DNA from: Gillisella vitis
GTDB lineage: Bacteria > Pseudomonadota > Alphaproteobacteria > Rhizobiales > Rhizobiaceae
Length of the DNA: 64,000 nucleotides
Direction of reading: 5' to 3'
Assembly (NCBI RefSeq): GCF_001541345.2
Contig: NZ_LMVL02000001.1
Location: forward strand, 1,054,001 to 1,118,000
The translations under genes and the position numbers were made by a program. Under the pieces are notes generated by a model that saw only the letters and a program-made list of their open reading frames with translations, was not told the origin of the DNA and did not search any database. Positions 1-9,781 of this stretch are shown here, piece by piece (the first letter of the stretch is position 1; each line of letters starts with the position of its first letter).

Positions 1-129
1 ACCGCCGAATTGCTGTCACGCCTCCATGTGGAATTTCCGGCGGGAACCGTGATCGAAGGACGCTTTTGCCTGACGCCGGGTCTGGTTCATACCGGCATCA
101 GCCTTGCGAAAGATGAGGCTGTGTTTTAA
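1..129 (+). CDS. 3' end of an unidentified protein
   Basis: An open frame runs from the window edge to a TAA at 127-129 and gives 42 C-terminal residues, ending KDEAVF. No stop interrupts it and the codon use matches the downstream genes, so it is probably the tail of a real gene that begins before the window. I do not recognise the family from this fragment. The 141 bases to the next start are AT-rich and probably contain the promoter of the LuxR-type regulator. Confidence 0.55.
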   Translation, partial: TAELLSRLHVEFPAGTVIEGRFCLTPGLVHTGISLAKDEAVF

Positions 130-270
130 TTTAGCTTTTGCAATAATACCCTAAAAATTACATGGGTTTTGCTTGGTTAATATAATTTTTTACCGGTTGA
201 TATGTTTGTAATCTTTCGATTACATCAGAACAGGCTTGCCAAAGCGGATGCGACATAGCACGTTTTCTTC

Positions 271-2955
271 ATGAACTTCACTTTGCGATTTCAGCCCCCG
301 ATCAGTACCCAGAGCGCGATCAAGCGCAGGGCTATCCTGTCGCATCTTTCCGCGGGCGGATTGAAACGGGTGACCACCATCATAGCTCCTGCAGGCTATG
401 GCAAGACATCCCTGGCCGCGCAATGGTTCGATACTCTGCGCGCCGAAGGGTACAGCCTGTCCTGGCTTGCGCTGGATCAGGAATATAGCGACCAGACACA
501 GTTCCTGCTGCTGCTGCTGGAAGCCGTCAATGCCCTGCGGCTGGAAGAAGGCACGGGTGTCGACTCCAGCATGACCGTCGCCTCGCTTCTGGCCTTGTTA
601 TCCACACGGTTGCGCAAGATCACCGAGCCGGTCATCCTGTTTCTGGATGACTATCATTTCGCCCAGACCGATGCGACCGAGGCAATCGTTGCGCGTCTGT
701 TGGGCGACCAGACGCTGAACCACCTGAAACTGGTGCTGATTTCGCGCACGTCACCGCGCTTTCCAGTGTCGGCCCTGCGGTTGAAAGGTGAATTCCGCCA
801 GGTCAATATTGCCGAACTCGGGTTTTCCGACCAGGAAGCCGAGGAATTTTTTGCAGGACAGAATGCCAGCTTAAGCCGGGAACAAGTGGCTGGGCTCAAT
901 AAAAGGACGGAGGGCTGGGCGGTTGCATTGCAGATGATCCGTTTGCTGATTGCCGAAAATGTCGATGGCGGCGCGCTGTTTACAACCTTCGACGGCGGCA
1001 ATGCCGAAATGGGCAGCTATTTGTCGGAGCAGGTGTTTACCAATCTGCCGCAAGATGTGCAGGAACTGCTTTTAAAGACCGCCCCTTTCCCCACCGTCAA
1101 CCGCGATCTGGTCGAGGCGGTCTTCGGCGATGCCCATAGCGCGGACTTGCTTGGCAAGCTGGGAGACCATGCCCTGCCCGTTGCCCTGCTGGCTGGCGGT
1201 GGTGGCTGGGTTCGCTATCACCCGGTTTTCAACGCCTTCCTGAAGGAAGAGGCCGCTCGACGTGGCTATCAAGTTCAGGATGTTCTGGAGCGAGCGGCGC
1301 GCTGGTTCCAATCGACCGGTGATTTCGATGCCGCCGTGCGCCATGCGCTGATGAGTGGCAATGCCAATCTGGCCGCGGAAATTGTCGAGACAAGCGGCGG
1401 CTGGCGGCGGGTCTATACGACCAGCCGAGGCGGTGCCAGCGTCTTCAACTCCATCATGGCCAATGTCTCGGCCATTGATCTCACCTGTTTTCCACTGACC
1501 ACGCTTGGCCTGTCGGTGGTCAGTGCCAAAGCCGGGCATCTTGATGCCGCCAATCATTATCTCGGCATTGCCGAGAGGGCCGACACTGCTGCTCCAGATA
1601 CGTTTACCAAGGATCTCCGGGTGGTCCGTGTCCTGCTGGGGCTTTATTTCGACCGCCCCGCCTGCGCTGAAGACTTGGCCGCGCTGGAAACCGATCTGAC
1701 AGACATTGCCAGCACCGAACTCGTACACCGCGCCATGGTGTTGAATATGCTGTCTTATAATTTCCTTGACCGCAGCGATATGGACCGCGCCCTGCATTAC
1801 GGCCATCTCGCGGTTCAGACCTTCCGTGACGGCGGGGCTGATTTCGGTGCGGTACATCTTTACACCCATATCGGCCAAGCCGCATTTTTCAGTGGCGATT
1901 GCTCCGGCGCGGAGGAATATTATCAGCAGTTGATCGATGAAGTGCAGGCCTGCATTGGCAAGGGCACAGATCTCGATGCCTTGGGCCAGGTGCTGAAGGC
2001 GGAACTGCTGGTCATGCGTGGTGATTTGGCGGCGGCCCGACCTTGTCTGTGCTGGGCCTTGCCGCATCTGGAACGCCACGATGCCTGGTTCGACCTTCTG
2101 GCCGCTGGGTTTACCGCCCAGCAAATGATTTTCCGCCTGGACGGTGACATGACTGCGGCCCATGCGTTGGCGGACCGGACACGGTCAGCGGCCAAGCGGC
2201 GCGGTTTTCATCGGTTGATCCGGCTGATCGATGGCGCGCGGGTGTTGCTCTTGTTGGAAAGTGGTGATGTCGAGCAGGCAATCCGCTACGCAAAGGCCCA
2301 TGGCTTCGGTATGGAAGACATCACCTCGGAGCCGGACAATAATCTGGCGATCCATTTGCGTGGATTGACGCCGGCTCTGCTTTGGGCACGCATCCATCTG
2401 GTTCGCGGCGATCTTGAGCGCGCCAGACAAGCGCTTTCCACTTTAATCAGCCAGCAACCAACGAAAATCCACGATCTTCGCAGCGTGGAATTGGCGCTTC
2501 TCGACATGCGTCTGTTGATCGCCGAGGAAAAACGCGAGGTTGTTGCGGCCCGCTTGGAAGATCTGCTGCTGACCTTTCCGATGGAAGATTTTCGGGCCAT
2601 GATCTGGATTGAAGGCGACGATTTCCTGCGCGATATCAGGGAAATTGCCGAGGAAAGCCCAATGTCGGCGGTTCTGCGTCAACGGCTGCAAGCCCTGTTG
2701 CCGGAAGGGAAGATGGCGCCGGAGACCAGCGAAGACGTGCCGCTTCACGGTCTCTCGTCATCCGCGCTGACAGATAGGGAACTTGCTGTCATGGCGCTGC
2801 TCAGCCAAGGCTTTAGCAATAAGGAAATCGGCCGCAAACTGGCCTTGAGCGACAACACGATCAAGTTTCATCTGCGCAATATTTTCGCAAAGCTGAAGGT
2901 CACTACCCGCACCGCCGCAGTCGGGGCCGCTCGCCGCGCCGGTATCGCACTGTAA
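271..2955 (+). CDS. MalT-like (LAL-type) LuxR family transcriptional regulator
   Basis: This 894-residue protein is a large ATP-binding transcription activator of the MalT/LAL type. A Walker A motif (APAGYGKTS, residues 39-47) and a Walker B-like stretch (VILFLDD, near 120) mark an N-terminal STAND ATPase. A long middle part looks like helical TPR-type repeats. The last 62 residues are a LuxR helix-turn-helix (LTDRELAV, NKEIGRKLALSDNTIKFH). Proteins of this family bind an inducer and ATP, oligomerise and activate nearby catabolic operons. It lies on the same strand just upstream of the hydantoinase operon, so I infer that it controls that operon; the sequence does not show the inducer. The length is normal for the family (about 850-950). 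Confidence 0.88.
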   Translation: MNFTLRFQPPISTQSAIKRRAILSHLSAGGLKRVTTIIAPAGYGKTSLAAQWFDTLRAEGYSLSWLALDQEYSDQTQFLLLLLEAVNALRLEEGTGVDSSMTVASLLALLSTRLRKITEPVILFLDDYHFAQTDATEAIVARLLGDQTLNHLKLVLISRTSPRFPVSALRLKGEFRQVNIAELGFSDQEAEEFFAGQNASLSREQVAGLNKRTEGWAVALQMIRLLIAENVDGGALFTTFDGGNAEMGSYLSEQVFTNLPQDVQELLLKTAPFPTVNRDLVEAVFGDAHSADLLGKLGDHALPVALLAGGGGWVRYHPVFNAFLKEEAARRGYQVQDVLERAARWFQSTGDFDAAVRHALMSGNANLAAEIVETSGGWRRVYTTSRGGASVFNSIMANVSAIDLTCFPLTTLGLSVVSAKAGHLDAANHYLGIAERADTAAPDTFTKDLRVVRVLLGLYFDRPACAEDLAALETDLTDIASTELVHRAMVLNMLSYNFLDRSDMDRALHYGHLAVQTFRDGGADFGAVHLYTHIGQAAFFSGDCSGAEEYYQQLIDEVQACIGKGTDLDALGQVLKAELLVMRGDLAAARPCLCWALPHLERHDAWFDLLAAGFTAQQMIFRLDGDMTAAHALADRTRSAAKRRGFHRLIRLIDGARVLLLLESGDVEQAIRYAKAHGFGMEDITSEPDNNLAIHLRGLTPALLWARIHLVRGDLERARQALSTLISQQPTKIHDLRSVELALLDMRLLIAEEKREVVAARLEDLLLTFPMEDFRAMIWIEGDDFLRDIREIAEESPMSAVLRQRLQALLPEGKMAPETSEDVPLHGLSSSALTDRELAVMALLSQGFSNKEIGRKLALSDNTIKFHLRNIFAKLKVTTRTAAVGAARRAGIAL

Positions 2956-3379
2956 CCGGGGTTTCCGTCAAGGCTGTCTGCTGTGCTGTGACAAGGTAGG
3001 CCGCTGGCCAAATTCATGGTTGGTATTGCAATGTAACGGACCGGATCAGCGGGGTTGCAACAGGCGTTCCGCTTTGAAATTTCCTGCTATACGATCAATC
3101 ATTTAGGGCGACTTTTTGTGCTTACTTTCGAATATTTAATTCATTTGAAGTATTTGCGCTGCCTTCGAGATGAGTATGCGTCAGAATCGTAAAGACTTAA
3201 TACTATTATCGTGTTCAGTATTGGCGTGGGCACATGTTGGTCGCGTGTGGCCTGAATGCGCACCCTACCCGAACGGGTGGGGTTGGGTCTTGCAACCCTA
3301 CTCTTCTGGCAGGCTGGTCGCGCCTGAGTTGTGAGCCTAAAGTCTCCTTCACGAGTTTCAGTCGGGAGACGTTAGCGGC
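2956..3379 (+). other. Intergenic leader before the hydantoinase operon with two small hairpins
   Basis: No gene is supported in these 424 bases. The first half is AT-rich and could hold a promoter. From about 3270 it becomes GC-rich and holds two consecutive stem-loops: ACCCG/CGGGT at 3277-3288 and GGGTTG/CAACCC at 3290-3308. These would lie in the 5' leader of hyuB. I do not recognise a named riboswitch here. Confidence 0.4.
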
Positions 3380-5071
3380 ATGATGGCGGGCAGGCACCCA
3401 TTCGATCCAGTGACCCAGGAAATCATCGAGGGCAAGTTGATTGCCACCGTCGATGAAATGGGCATCGTTATGGCCCGTACCAGCATGAGCCCGGTGATCT
3501 ACGAAGTGCTGGATTTTGCCTGCGGTGTCTTAACGGCAAAGGGTGAGTTGATCGCCCAGATGAACGGCATCACCTTGTTTACCGGCACGTTCGGCCGTCA
3601 GGTGAAGTCGCTGATCGACCGTTTCGGGGCGGATATGGCCGATGGCGATATTCTGCTGACCAACGATCCCTACGCCGGGGGGACGCATGCTTGCGATTTC
3701 GCGATCGTCAAACCGATTTTCGTCGATGACGTGCTGCTCGCCTTTGCCATCAATGTCGCTCATTATCTCGATGTCGGCGGGTCGGTTCCGGGTAGTCTTT
3801 CGCCGGCTGCGACCTCGGTTTATCAGGAAGGTCTGCGGTTGCCGGGCGTCAAGATCGTTCGCAACGACATGCTTTCCTCTGACATTCTGCACATCATCTC
3901 GGAAAATGTCCGGATGCCTGAGATCGCGCTCGGCGATCTGACGGCACAGATCGCCACGGTGCGGGTTGCTGCCCGGCGGATGAAGGAATTCACTGCCAAA
4001 TACGGCGCTCCGACCTTGATCGCCGCTTTTGACCATATCCTCAATGTCAGCGAACGGCAGAGCCGGCAGGCGATTGCCGCACTTCCCGACGGTGTTTACC
4101 GAGCCAGTGACATTATCGATGGCGATGGCGTCACAGCCGATCCGATTGCCGTGCAAGTGGCGGTGACCATTGCCGGCGATGAAATCACCGCCGATTTCAC
4201 CGGTTGCCCGCCCGCCGTGGCGGGACCGATCAACTGCGCACGCGGCGCGCTGGAATCGGCAGTCAGGACGATCCTGAAGGCGCTTGTGGCACCTCAGTCT
4301 CCATCAAACGAGGGCTGGTTCCGCCCTTTGACTGTGATCGCCCCATCGGGAACCGTGTTTACCGCCGAAAAACCCTCACCAACCGGATGGTATTACGAAG
4401 GGTCGGTCCATGCATCGGAACTGGTCTGGAAGGCCTTGGCGGCGCTGGTGCCGGAGCGGTTTTCCGCCGGTTCCTATTCCAGCCTCTGTGTCGCCTATAT
4501 CTCTGGAAACGACCGCAGTGGCCGACCCTTCATTCATATTGAGCCACAGCATGGCGGCTGGGGCGCCAGCGTCAATCGTGATGGGGCCAATGCGCTGATT
4601 TCGCTGACGGACGGTGATACCTACAATTATTCCGTCGAAGTGATCGAGGCGCGGTTTCCGTTGCTGGTGCGGCGCTATGGCCTGAATATCGAGGGTGGCT
4701 CCGGGGCCGGGCGGATGCGTGGCGGTTTCGGGATCATCAGAGAATATGAGATCCTTGGCGACAAGGCGTCCGCCTATTGCAGCTTTGGCCGCACCCGCAC
4801 CCTGCCATGGGGTATGGACGGTGGCCATGATGGTACGGCCAACAGTCTTCAGGTGCTATCTGCATCGGGAGAAAGTGCCTGCTATGGCCGCTCTGCCGAT
4901 ATTACGCTGAAGACGGGCGATATCGTGCGCATCGTCACCGGCGGCGGCGGCGGATGGGGCGATCCCGGTGATCGCGATCCGGCTTTGATTGAGGCAGATT
5001 TGAAGAATGGTTTTGTCAGCGCGGAGGCAGCGACCAGCCTCTATGGTTACCGTGGGAGGATTGAAGAATGA
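3380..5071 (+). CDS. hyuB: Hydantoinase B / 5-oxoprolinase-type subunit B
   Basis: A 563-residue member of the hydantoinase B/oxoprolinase family, the B subunit of ATP-dependent enzymes that open 5-oxoproline, hydantoin or N-methylhydantoin rings. Seen are the N-terminal DPVTQEIIEGKL start, the NDPYAGGTHACD block near residue 95, and the C-terminal RYGLNIEGGSGAGRMRGGFG and GGGGGWGDP glycine-rich segments. The following gene encodes subunit A and is translationally coupled through an ATGA overlap. The ATG at 3380 follows a distant GGGAG (about 12 bases), and a second ATG lies directly after it. The substrate cannot be read from sequence; the attached importer suggests an external cyclic amide. 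Confidence 0.9.
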   Translation: MMAGRHPFDPVTQEIIEGKLIATVDEMGIVMARTSMSPVIYEVLDFACGVLTAKGELIAQMNGITLFTGTFGRQVKSLIDRFGADMADGDILLTNDPYAGGTHACDFAIVKPIFVDDVLLAFAINVAHYLDVGGSVPGSLSPAATSVYQEGLRLPGVKIVRNDMLSSDILHIISENVRMPEIALGDLTAQIATVRVAARRMKEFTAKYGAPTLIAAFDHILNVSERQSRQAIAALPDGVYRASDIIDGDGVTADPIAVQVAVTIAGDEITADFTGCPPAVAGPINCARGALESAVRTILKALVAPQSPSNEGWFRPLTVIAPSGTVFTAEKPSPTGWYYEGSVHASELVWKALAALVPERFSAGSYSSLCVAYISGNDRSGRPFIHIEPQHGGWGASVNRDGANALISLTDGDTYNYSVEVIEARFPLLVRRYGLNIEGGSGAGRMRGGFGIIREYEILGDKASAYCSFGRTRTLPWGMDGGHDGTANSLQVLSASGESACYGRSADITLKTGDIVRIVTGGGGGWGDPGDRDPALIEADLKNGFVSAEAATSLYGYRGRIEE

Positions 5072-7131
5072 TCCGATTGGCAACAGATGTAGGTGGAACC
5101 TTTACCGATCTCGTCGGCTACGATGAGGGCAGCGGCGAGATTTTTACCGCGAAAAGCCTGACGACGTCAGATAACCAGTCTGGCGGCGTGCTCGATGCAA
5201 TCGATGTCAGCGAGCGCAAGGATGGTTTACGCGTCCGCGACATCACCTTCTTTGCCCATGGCGGCACCACGGTGATCAACGCGATTACCGAGCGCAAGGG
5301 GGCAAAGACCGCACTCATCACCACCGCCGGGTTCCGCGATGTGCTGGAAATCGGCCGTGGCAACAGGCCTGACCTTTACAATCTGCATTTCCATAGTCCC
5401 GAACCTTTCGTGCCCCGTCATCTTCGCTTCGAGGTGCGGGAACGGGTCGATGCGTCCGGCACGGTGCTGCTGCCGATCGAATTGAACGACCTGCGTGAAA
5501 TCATTCGCGTCTGCACGGCGGAGGATGTCGATGCGGTCGCCATCCTGTTTCTGCACAGCTATGCCAATCCCGAGCATGAGAAGGTCTGCGCCGATATTCT
5601 GGCCGATGCTCTGCCATTCGCCTCGATCTGCGCCAGCCACGAGGTTTCGAAGCAGTGGCGGGAATATGAGCGCACCAATACAACCGTGCTGAATGCCTAT
5701 GTGCAGCCGACCATCCAGCAATATTTTGAAATGATGGAATTTGCGCTCGCCAAGCGCAACCTGACATGTCCGTACTATGCTATGCAATCCAATGGTGGCA
5801 TTTCCTCCTTCGATCAGGCTGTGCAACAGCCGCTGACGCTGGTGGAATCCGGTCCTGCAGGTGGGGTCGCTGGGGCTGCGCGCATTGGGGTGGAGCTTGG
5901 CGAGAGCGAAATCCTGTCGCTGGATGTCGGTGGTACGACGGCCAAATGCTCGCTGATCCATGGTGGACGCCCGACGCTGAATAACGAGTACCGGTTGGAA
6001 CACACCCGTATCCAGCCCGGCTATCCTGTGCAGGTGCCGGTCGTTGATATCGTCGAAATTGGCTCCGGCGGCGGCTCCATCGCCTGGATCGATGCGCGCG
6101 GCAGCCTGCGCGTCGGCCCTGAAAGCGCCGGTTCTGCCCCTGGTCCGGCCTGCTACGGGCGCGGCGGCACAAAGCCGACGCTAACAGATGCATTGCTGAC
6201 GCTCGGCATTTTCGATCCCGCTACCTTTGCCGATGGCACGCTGCATCTGGATAAGGAGAAAGCGGCAAACGCCATTGCAACGGTGGCCGGGCCAATGAAT
6301 ATGTCAATCGAGGATGCCGCAGGCGCGATCATGGACATTGCCCATGCCAGCATGATCAATGCCCTGAAACTGGTGACGGTTCAGCGCGGCCATGATCCGC
6401 GCGATGCTAACCTGGTGATTAGTGGTGGCGCCGGTCCGGCGCTGGCGAGCCATCTCGGGCGCGAATTGCGTGTGAAGGCGACGGTCGTGCCGCCGCATCC
6501 CGGGATTTTTTCCGCCTGGGGCATGCTGGCTGCCGAACCCCGTGCCGACTTCCGCGAAACCTGGTTTCACCTGTTGGCCGACCGGGCATTGGAGGAGGCC
6601 GCTACCCGGTTCACATTGCTGGAGCGTCAGGCCGTCGCCTATTTTTCGGCAGGCGCCGAGGCGCAGGTGGCATTCAACCACCAGATCGAAGCGCGCTATA
6701 AAGGTCAGGAACATGGTGTTTTTGCGCGGTTCGAGGCGGGCGACACCATTGAAACTTTCAGCCAAAGGTTTCATGATGTTCATGAACGCGCCTATGCTTT
6801 TCGCCTGCCCGCAGCAGAGATCGAACTGACGACGCTGCATCTCGAAGCCGTTTTAAAAGGGCAGGTCATTTCCCTGCCAAAACTGAAAAGGCAAGACATG
6901 ACGATTGACGCGGCCAGGGTCGGCGAAAGGAAGGTTTATTTCGGTCGATCCACCGGTTGGCAGACCTGTGCCGTTTACGAGCGGGCCCGGCTTCCTGTCG
7001 GTCAGCCTGTATTCGGCCCGCTGCTGATCGAAGAAGCGACGGCGACGACGCTGGTGCTCGAGGGCCAAACGGCCAGTCTGACCGAAACTGGCATTCTCGT
7101 CATTCACGAAACGGACATGCAGGCCGCATAG
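5068..7131 (+). CDS. hyuA: Hydantoinase A / 5-oxoprolinase-type subunit A (ATPase)
   Basis: A 687-residue hydantoinase A/oxoprolinase protein of the ASKHA ATPase fold. The N-terminal phosphate-binding loop RLATDVGGTFTDLV (residues 3-16) and the second loop LSLDVGGTTAKCSL (near 290) are clear, as are ESGPAGGV and the C-terminal beta-rich part. With HyuB it should couple ATP hydrolysis to opening of a cyclic amide in the cytoplasm. Its ATG overlaps the hyuB stop (ATGA at 5068-5071), and the ABC ATPase gene starts 1 base after its stop, so the five genes to 11442 form one operon. The length is normal for a stand-alone A subunit. Confidence 0.9.
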   Translation: MIRLATDVGGTFTDLVGYDEGSGEIFTAKSLTTSDNQSGGVLDAIDVSERKDGLRVRDITFFAHGGTTVINAITERKGAKTALITTAGFRDVLEIGRGNRPDLYNLHFHSPEPFVPRHLRFEVRERVDASGTVLLPIELNDLREIIRVCTAEDVDAVAILFLHSYANPEHEKVCADILADALPFASICASHEVSKQWREYERTNTTVLNAYVQPTIQQYFEMMEFALAKRNLTCPYYAMQSNGGISSFDQAVQQPLTLVESGPAGGVAGAARIGVELGESEILSLDVGGTTAKCSLIHGGRPTLNNEYRLEHTRIQPGYPVQVPVVDIVEIGSGGGSIAWIDARGSLRVGPESAGSAPGPACYGRGGTKPTLTDALLTLGIFDPATFADGTLHLDKEKAANAIATVAGPMNMSIEDAAGAIMDIAHASMINALKLVTVQRGHDPRDANLVISGGAGPALASHLGRELRVKATVVPPHPGIFSAWGMLAAEPRADFRETWFHLLADRALEEAATRFTLLERQAVAYFSAGAEAQVAFNHQIEARYKGQEHGVFARFEAGDTIETFSQRFHDVHERAYAFRLPAAEIELTTLHLEAVLKGQVISLPKLKRQDMTIDAARVGERKVYFGRSTGWQTCAVYERARLPVGQPVFGPLLIEEATATTLVLEGQTASLTETGILVIHETDMQAA

Positions 7132-7132
7132 G

Positions 7133-8227
7133 ATGGCCATATCCATCAGCATAGACGCTGTGACGCGCAGTCATGGTCCGGTTCGGGCGGTCGATGACCT
7201 GTCGCTGGAAATCAAGGCAGGAGAATTCTTCACCCTGCTTGGGTCTTCCGGAAGTGGCAAAAGCTCGCTGTTGAAGCTGATTGGTGGATTTGACCAGCCA
7301 AATGCGGGCAGAATCCTGTTCGACGGTCAGGATATGGCTGCGGTGCCCGCCAATCGGCGCCCGGTCAATACCGTGTTCCAGGGGCTGGGTCTGTTTCCGC
7401 ATATGTCCGTGGCGCGCAATATTGGTTATGGATTGAAGTTGCGCGGTCTTTCCGGCGCAGCACTCGAGGCAAAGGTCGGGGAGGCACTGGATCTGGTGGA
7501 ACTGTCCGGATTTGGCGAGCGTGATGTCAATCTTCTGTCCGGTGGCCAGCGGCAACGCGTTGCTCTGGCGCGCGCTCTGGTGATGGAGCCTGGAATATTG
7601 CTGCTGGACGAGCCTTTGACCGGCCTTGATGAGCGGCTTCGCCAGCAGATGCGCAATGAATTCGGTCGCCTCCACAAGCGTACCGGTGCAACCTTCATTC
7701 TCGTCACCCACAATCAGGACGAGGCGCTCAGCCTGTCTGACCGCATGGCCATCATGCATCAGGGCCGGATCGAACAGCTTGGCCGGCCCGACCAGTTTTT
7801 TCATGCGCCGGCCAATGCCTTCGTCGCCCGGTTCATCGGCATGGATAATCTGCTGCGGCCTGAGCGGCTGGAAGGATCTGGAGCGGACACTGTGGCGATC
7901 ATTGCTGGACAATCCGTGCCGGTTACGGTCCCGGATGGCAATGTTAGCGCCAACCTGGTGGTGATCCGGTCCGACCGGCTGGTCATCGAGCCCGAGGTCA
8001 GAACGACAGCTGGCGGGGCACCCCGTCAATTGGTGCTGCGCGTGGTTGCGACCACTTTTCGCGGCTTGCATCGGGATGTCACGCTGGCGTTTGGCGACGG
8101 GCAGACCTTGACGGCGATCTGTGACGCGGATGCGCCGTCTTTGAGTGTCGGGCAGGATGTGGGCCTGTCGATAAAGCCGGGTGCCGCCCTCATGACATCC
8201 GACAAGGGATTGCCGCTTGCGGTGTAA
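7133..8227 (+). CDS. Spermidine/putrescine-type ABC importer, ATP-binding protein
   Basis: A 364-residue PotA-type ATPase. Walker A GSSGSGKSS is near residue 37, the signature [15 protein letters not shown] near 130, Walker B ILLLDEP near 155 with an unusual LTGLDERL continuation in place of LGALDANL, and the switch histidine sits in VTHNQDEAL. The Q-loop reads FQGLGLFPHM. The C-terminal third is a TOBE domain. It follows hyuA by one base and is followed by the matching binding protein and two permeases, so it should energise uptake of the substrate of HyuAB. The substrate is inferred only from operon context. Confidence 0.9.
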   Translation: MAISISIDAVTRSHGPVRAVDDLSLEIKAGEFFTLLGSSGSGKSSLLKLIGGFDQPNAGRILFDGQDMAAVPANRRPVNTVFQGLGLFPHMSVARNIGYGLKLRGLSGAALEAKVGEALDLVELSGFGERDVNLLSGGQRQRVALARALVMEPGILLLDEPLTGLDERLRQQMRNEFGRLHKRTGATFILVTHNQDEALSLSDRMAIMHQGRIEQLGRPDQFFHAPANAFVARFIGMDNLLRPERLEGSGADTVAIIAGQSVPVTVPDGNVSANLVVIRSDRLVIEPEVRTTAGGAPRQLVLRVVATTFRGLHRDVTLAFGDGQTLTAICDADAPSLSVGQDVGLSIKPGAALMTSDKGLPLAV

Positions 8228-8293
8228 AACCGCCGTCTGTGGCATGAGACGTGCGTAAAATGGGGTCTCATCAGTGAGAACAAGGGAACAACA

Positions 8294-9472
8294 ATGACAA
8301 CGACTTTGAAAAATGGATTTTCGGTCAACCGGAGCAATATGCAACGGCGGGACCTCTTGAAATTTGCCGGTGCCGGCGGGTTGGCGCTGGCGGCCGGTCA
8401 TTTGGGCCTTGGCCGTTCTGCCTTTGCCGCAGAGGCGAAGTCTGTGGCTTTCTGGGGCACGGCGACGCTGGATATCGGTGAGAAATGGGCGGAATTTGCC
8501 ACCCAAAATGGTGTGAAACCGGAATTTACCGACAATGGCAACGACCTTGGTCCTGTCATTGCCCGTCTGGCAGCTGGCAATGCCAATGACCTGTTCGACA
8601 TCGGCGGTTTTCAGGGCGGCGCTGAAAAGGAACTGGCTCGTCAGGGCGCGATTATCCCGTGGGATGTCAGCAAGATCGCCAATTACGACAGTATCTGGCA
8701 ATGGGCGCGCGACATTCCCTATCTCAAGCACGAGGGCAAGCAATACGGCATTCCGACCGTGGTCAATGCCGACTCGATCATCTATCGCTCCGATAAGCTC
8801 GGCAAGGTCGATAGTTATGGCGTGATCTTCGACCCGAAGATGAAGGGCAAGGTCGCCATGGAGGACGCCTGGATCAACAGCGCGGTCTTCGCTGCTATCT
8901 ACCTCAAGGAAAGCGAAAACAAGCCGATCAAGGACCCGGGCAATCTGAGCGAATCCGAACTTGGTCTGGTGATGGAATTCCTGATCAAGCACAAGAAGGA
9001 CGGACAGTTCCGCACCTTCTGGAATGGCTGGGAGCAGGGTGTCCAACTGGTTGCCAATGAAGAAGTCGATGCGATGACCGGCTGGGAGCCGATTGTCTAT
9101 GAAGGCCGCAAGCGCGGACTGAAAGTGGATTACGCCGCTCCCGTCGAAGGCTATGAGGGCTGGGCCAATAATACGGTTCTGCTCAAAGGCGCTGGTGAAC
9201 GCGGTGTGACCGACGCGGCGCATCAATTCGTCAATGGCCTCTTGGGCGGTCTCTATGGCTGCGAGCTTGGCAAGGCACGCGGCTATCTCGTCCCAACCGA
9301 CAACAATGTGGTTTATGCAAAGGCACATCCCGACGAATACAAGCCGGAAGAAGTGCAGGCACGGGCAGACCACGTTAAAGCCAAGTTCGCCGGCAAGGTC
9401 TTCTGGCAGAATACCCGGCCGGACAATTTCCAGCTCTATGAAGAATGGTGGCAGAAACTCCGCAATGCTTAA
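8294..9472 (+). CDS. Spermidine/putrescine-type ABC importer, periplasmic binding protein
   Basis: A 392-residue extracellular solute-binding protein (PotD-like, family 1). The N-terminus has a twin-arginine-like signal (QRRDLLKFAGAG, then a hydrophobic stretch ending SAFAAEA), so export and cleavage near residue 48 are likely. The ATG at 8294 follows AAGGGA; an inner ATG at 8339 with GGAG before it is an alternative that keeps the signal. It presents the ligand to the permeases at 9782 and 10645. The 309-base gap after it, with strong secondary structure, resembles the arrangement that lets a binding protein be made in excess over the membrane parts. Confidence 0.88.
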   Translation: MTTTLKNGFSVNRSNMQRRDLLKFAGAGGLALAAGHLGLGRSAFAAEAKSVAFWGTATLDIGEKWAEFATQNGVKPEFTDNGNDLGPVIARLAAGNANDLFDIGGFQGGAEKELARQGAIIPWDVSKIANYDSIWQWARDIPYLKHEGKQYGIPTVVNADSIIYRSDKLGKVDSYGVIFDPKMKGKVAMEDAWINSAVFAAIYLKESENKPIKDPGNLSESELGLVMEFLIKHKKDGQFRTFWNGWEQGVQLVANEEVDAMTGWEPIVYEGRKRGLKVDYAAPVEGYEGWANNTVLLKGAGERGVTDAAHQFVNGLLGGLYGCELGKARGYLVPTDNNVVYAKAHPDEYKPEEVQARADHVKAKFAGKVFWQNTRPDNFQLYEEWWQKLRNA

Positions 9473-9492
9473 CAGTCTATCCAATAATCGCC

Positions 9493-9592
9493 GCTGGCCG
9501 TCTGCAAATGGCAATTTCTGCGCTTCCGGTACTCACGTACATTAAGTACGCTCCGTTCCGGTTCTCGAAATCACCATTTTCGCCAGGCCAGC
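9493..9592. repeat. 100-bp imperfect palindrome, REP-like
   Basis: A long imperfect inverted repeat is centred on ATTAA at 9541-9545. The core is CGTAC/GTACG (9536-9540 with 9546-9550). The middle arms 9506-9518 and 9567-9579 match at 11 of 13 positions. The outer arms are GCTGGCC at 9493 and GGCCAGC at 9586. It sits in the gap between the binding-protein and permease genes. The layout is that of an intergenic REP/RIME-type repeat that folds as RNA; the family name is not established from one copy. Confidence 0.7.
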
Positions 9593-9657
9593 AGCAATTC
9601 TTGAACAGACTGTAAGACCGTATCTGTGGTTTCCATGGGGCATAAATCCTAAAGTCA

Positions 9658-9688
9658 GCCTGTCGCCGTGTTTCGCCCGGCGACAGGC
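9658..9688 (+). other. Strong stem-loop inside the hyu operon
   Basis: An 11-bp perfect stem GCCTGTCGCCG (9658-9668) pairs with CGGCGACAGGC (9678-9688) around a 9-base loop. No T-run follows, so it is more likely an RNA-stabilising or Rho-sensitive structure than an intrinsic terminator. With the palindrome just before it, it fills most of the 309-base gap between the binding-protein and permease genes. Confidence 0.6.
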
Positions 9689-9781
9689 CTCTGATGATTT
9701 GACTGCGCCATGCGTTTTGTAAAACTCATAAAAAATGTCGCAGTGCTCTAAATTTGCAGCATAATTACCCATGGAGCGTGC

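Noticed and set aside
3240..3379. Possible riboswitch before hyuB
   Set aside because: Two short hairpins are present, but I could not match any known riboswitch consensus, so it is listed only as a leader.
7100..9514. 804-codon open frame on the minus strand
   Set aside because: It lies antisense to hyuA, a canonical ABC ATPase gene and a binding-protein gene, all with clear motifs. The protein shows no family pattern; it is a codon-bias shadow.
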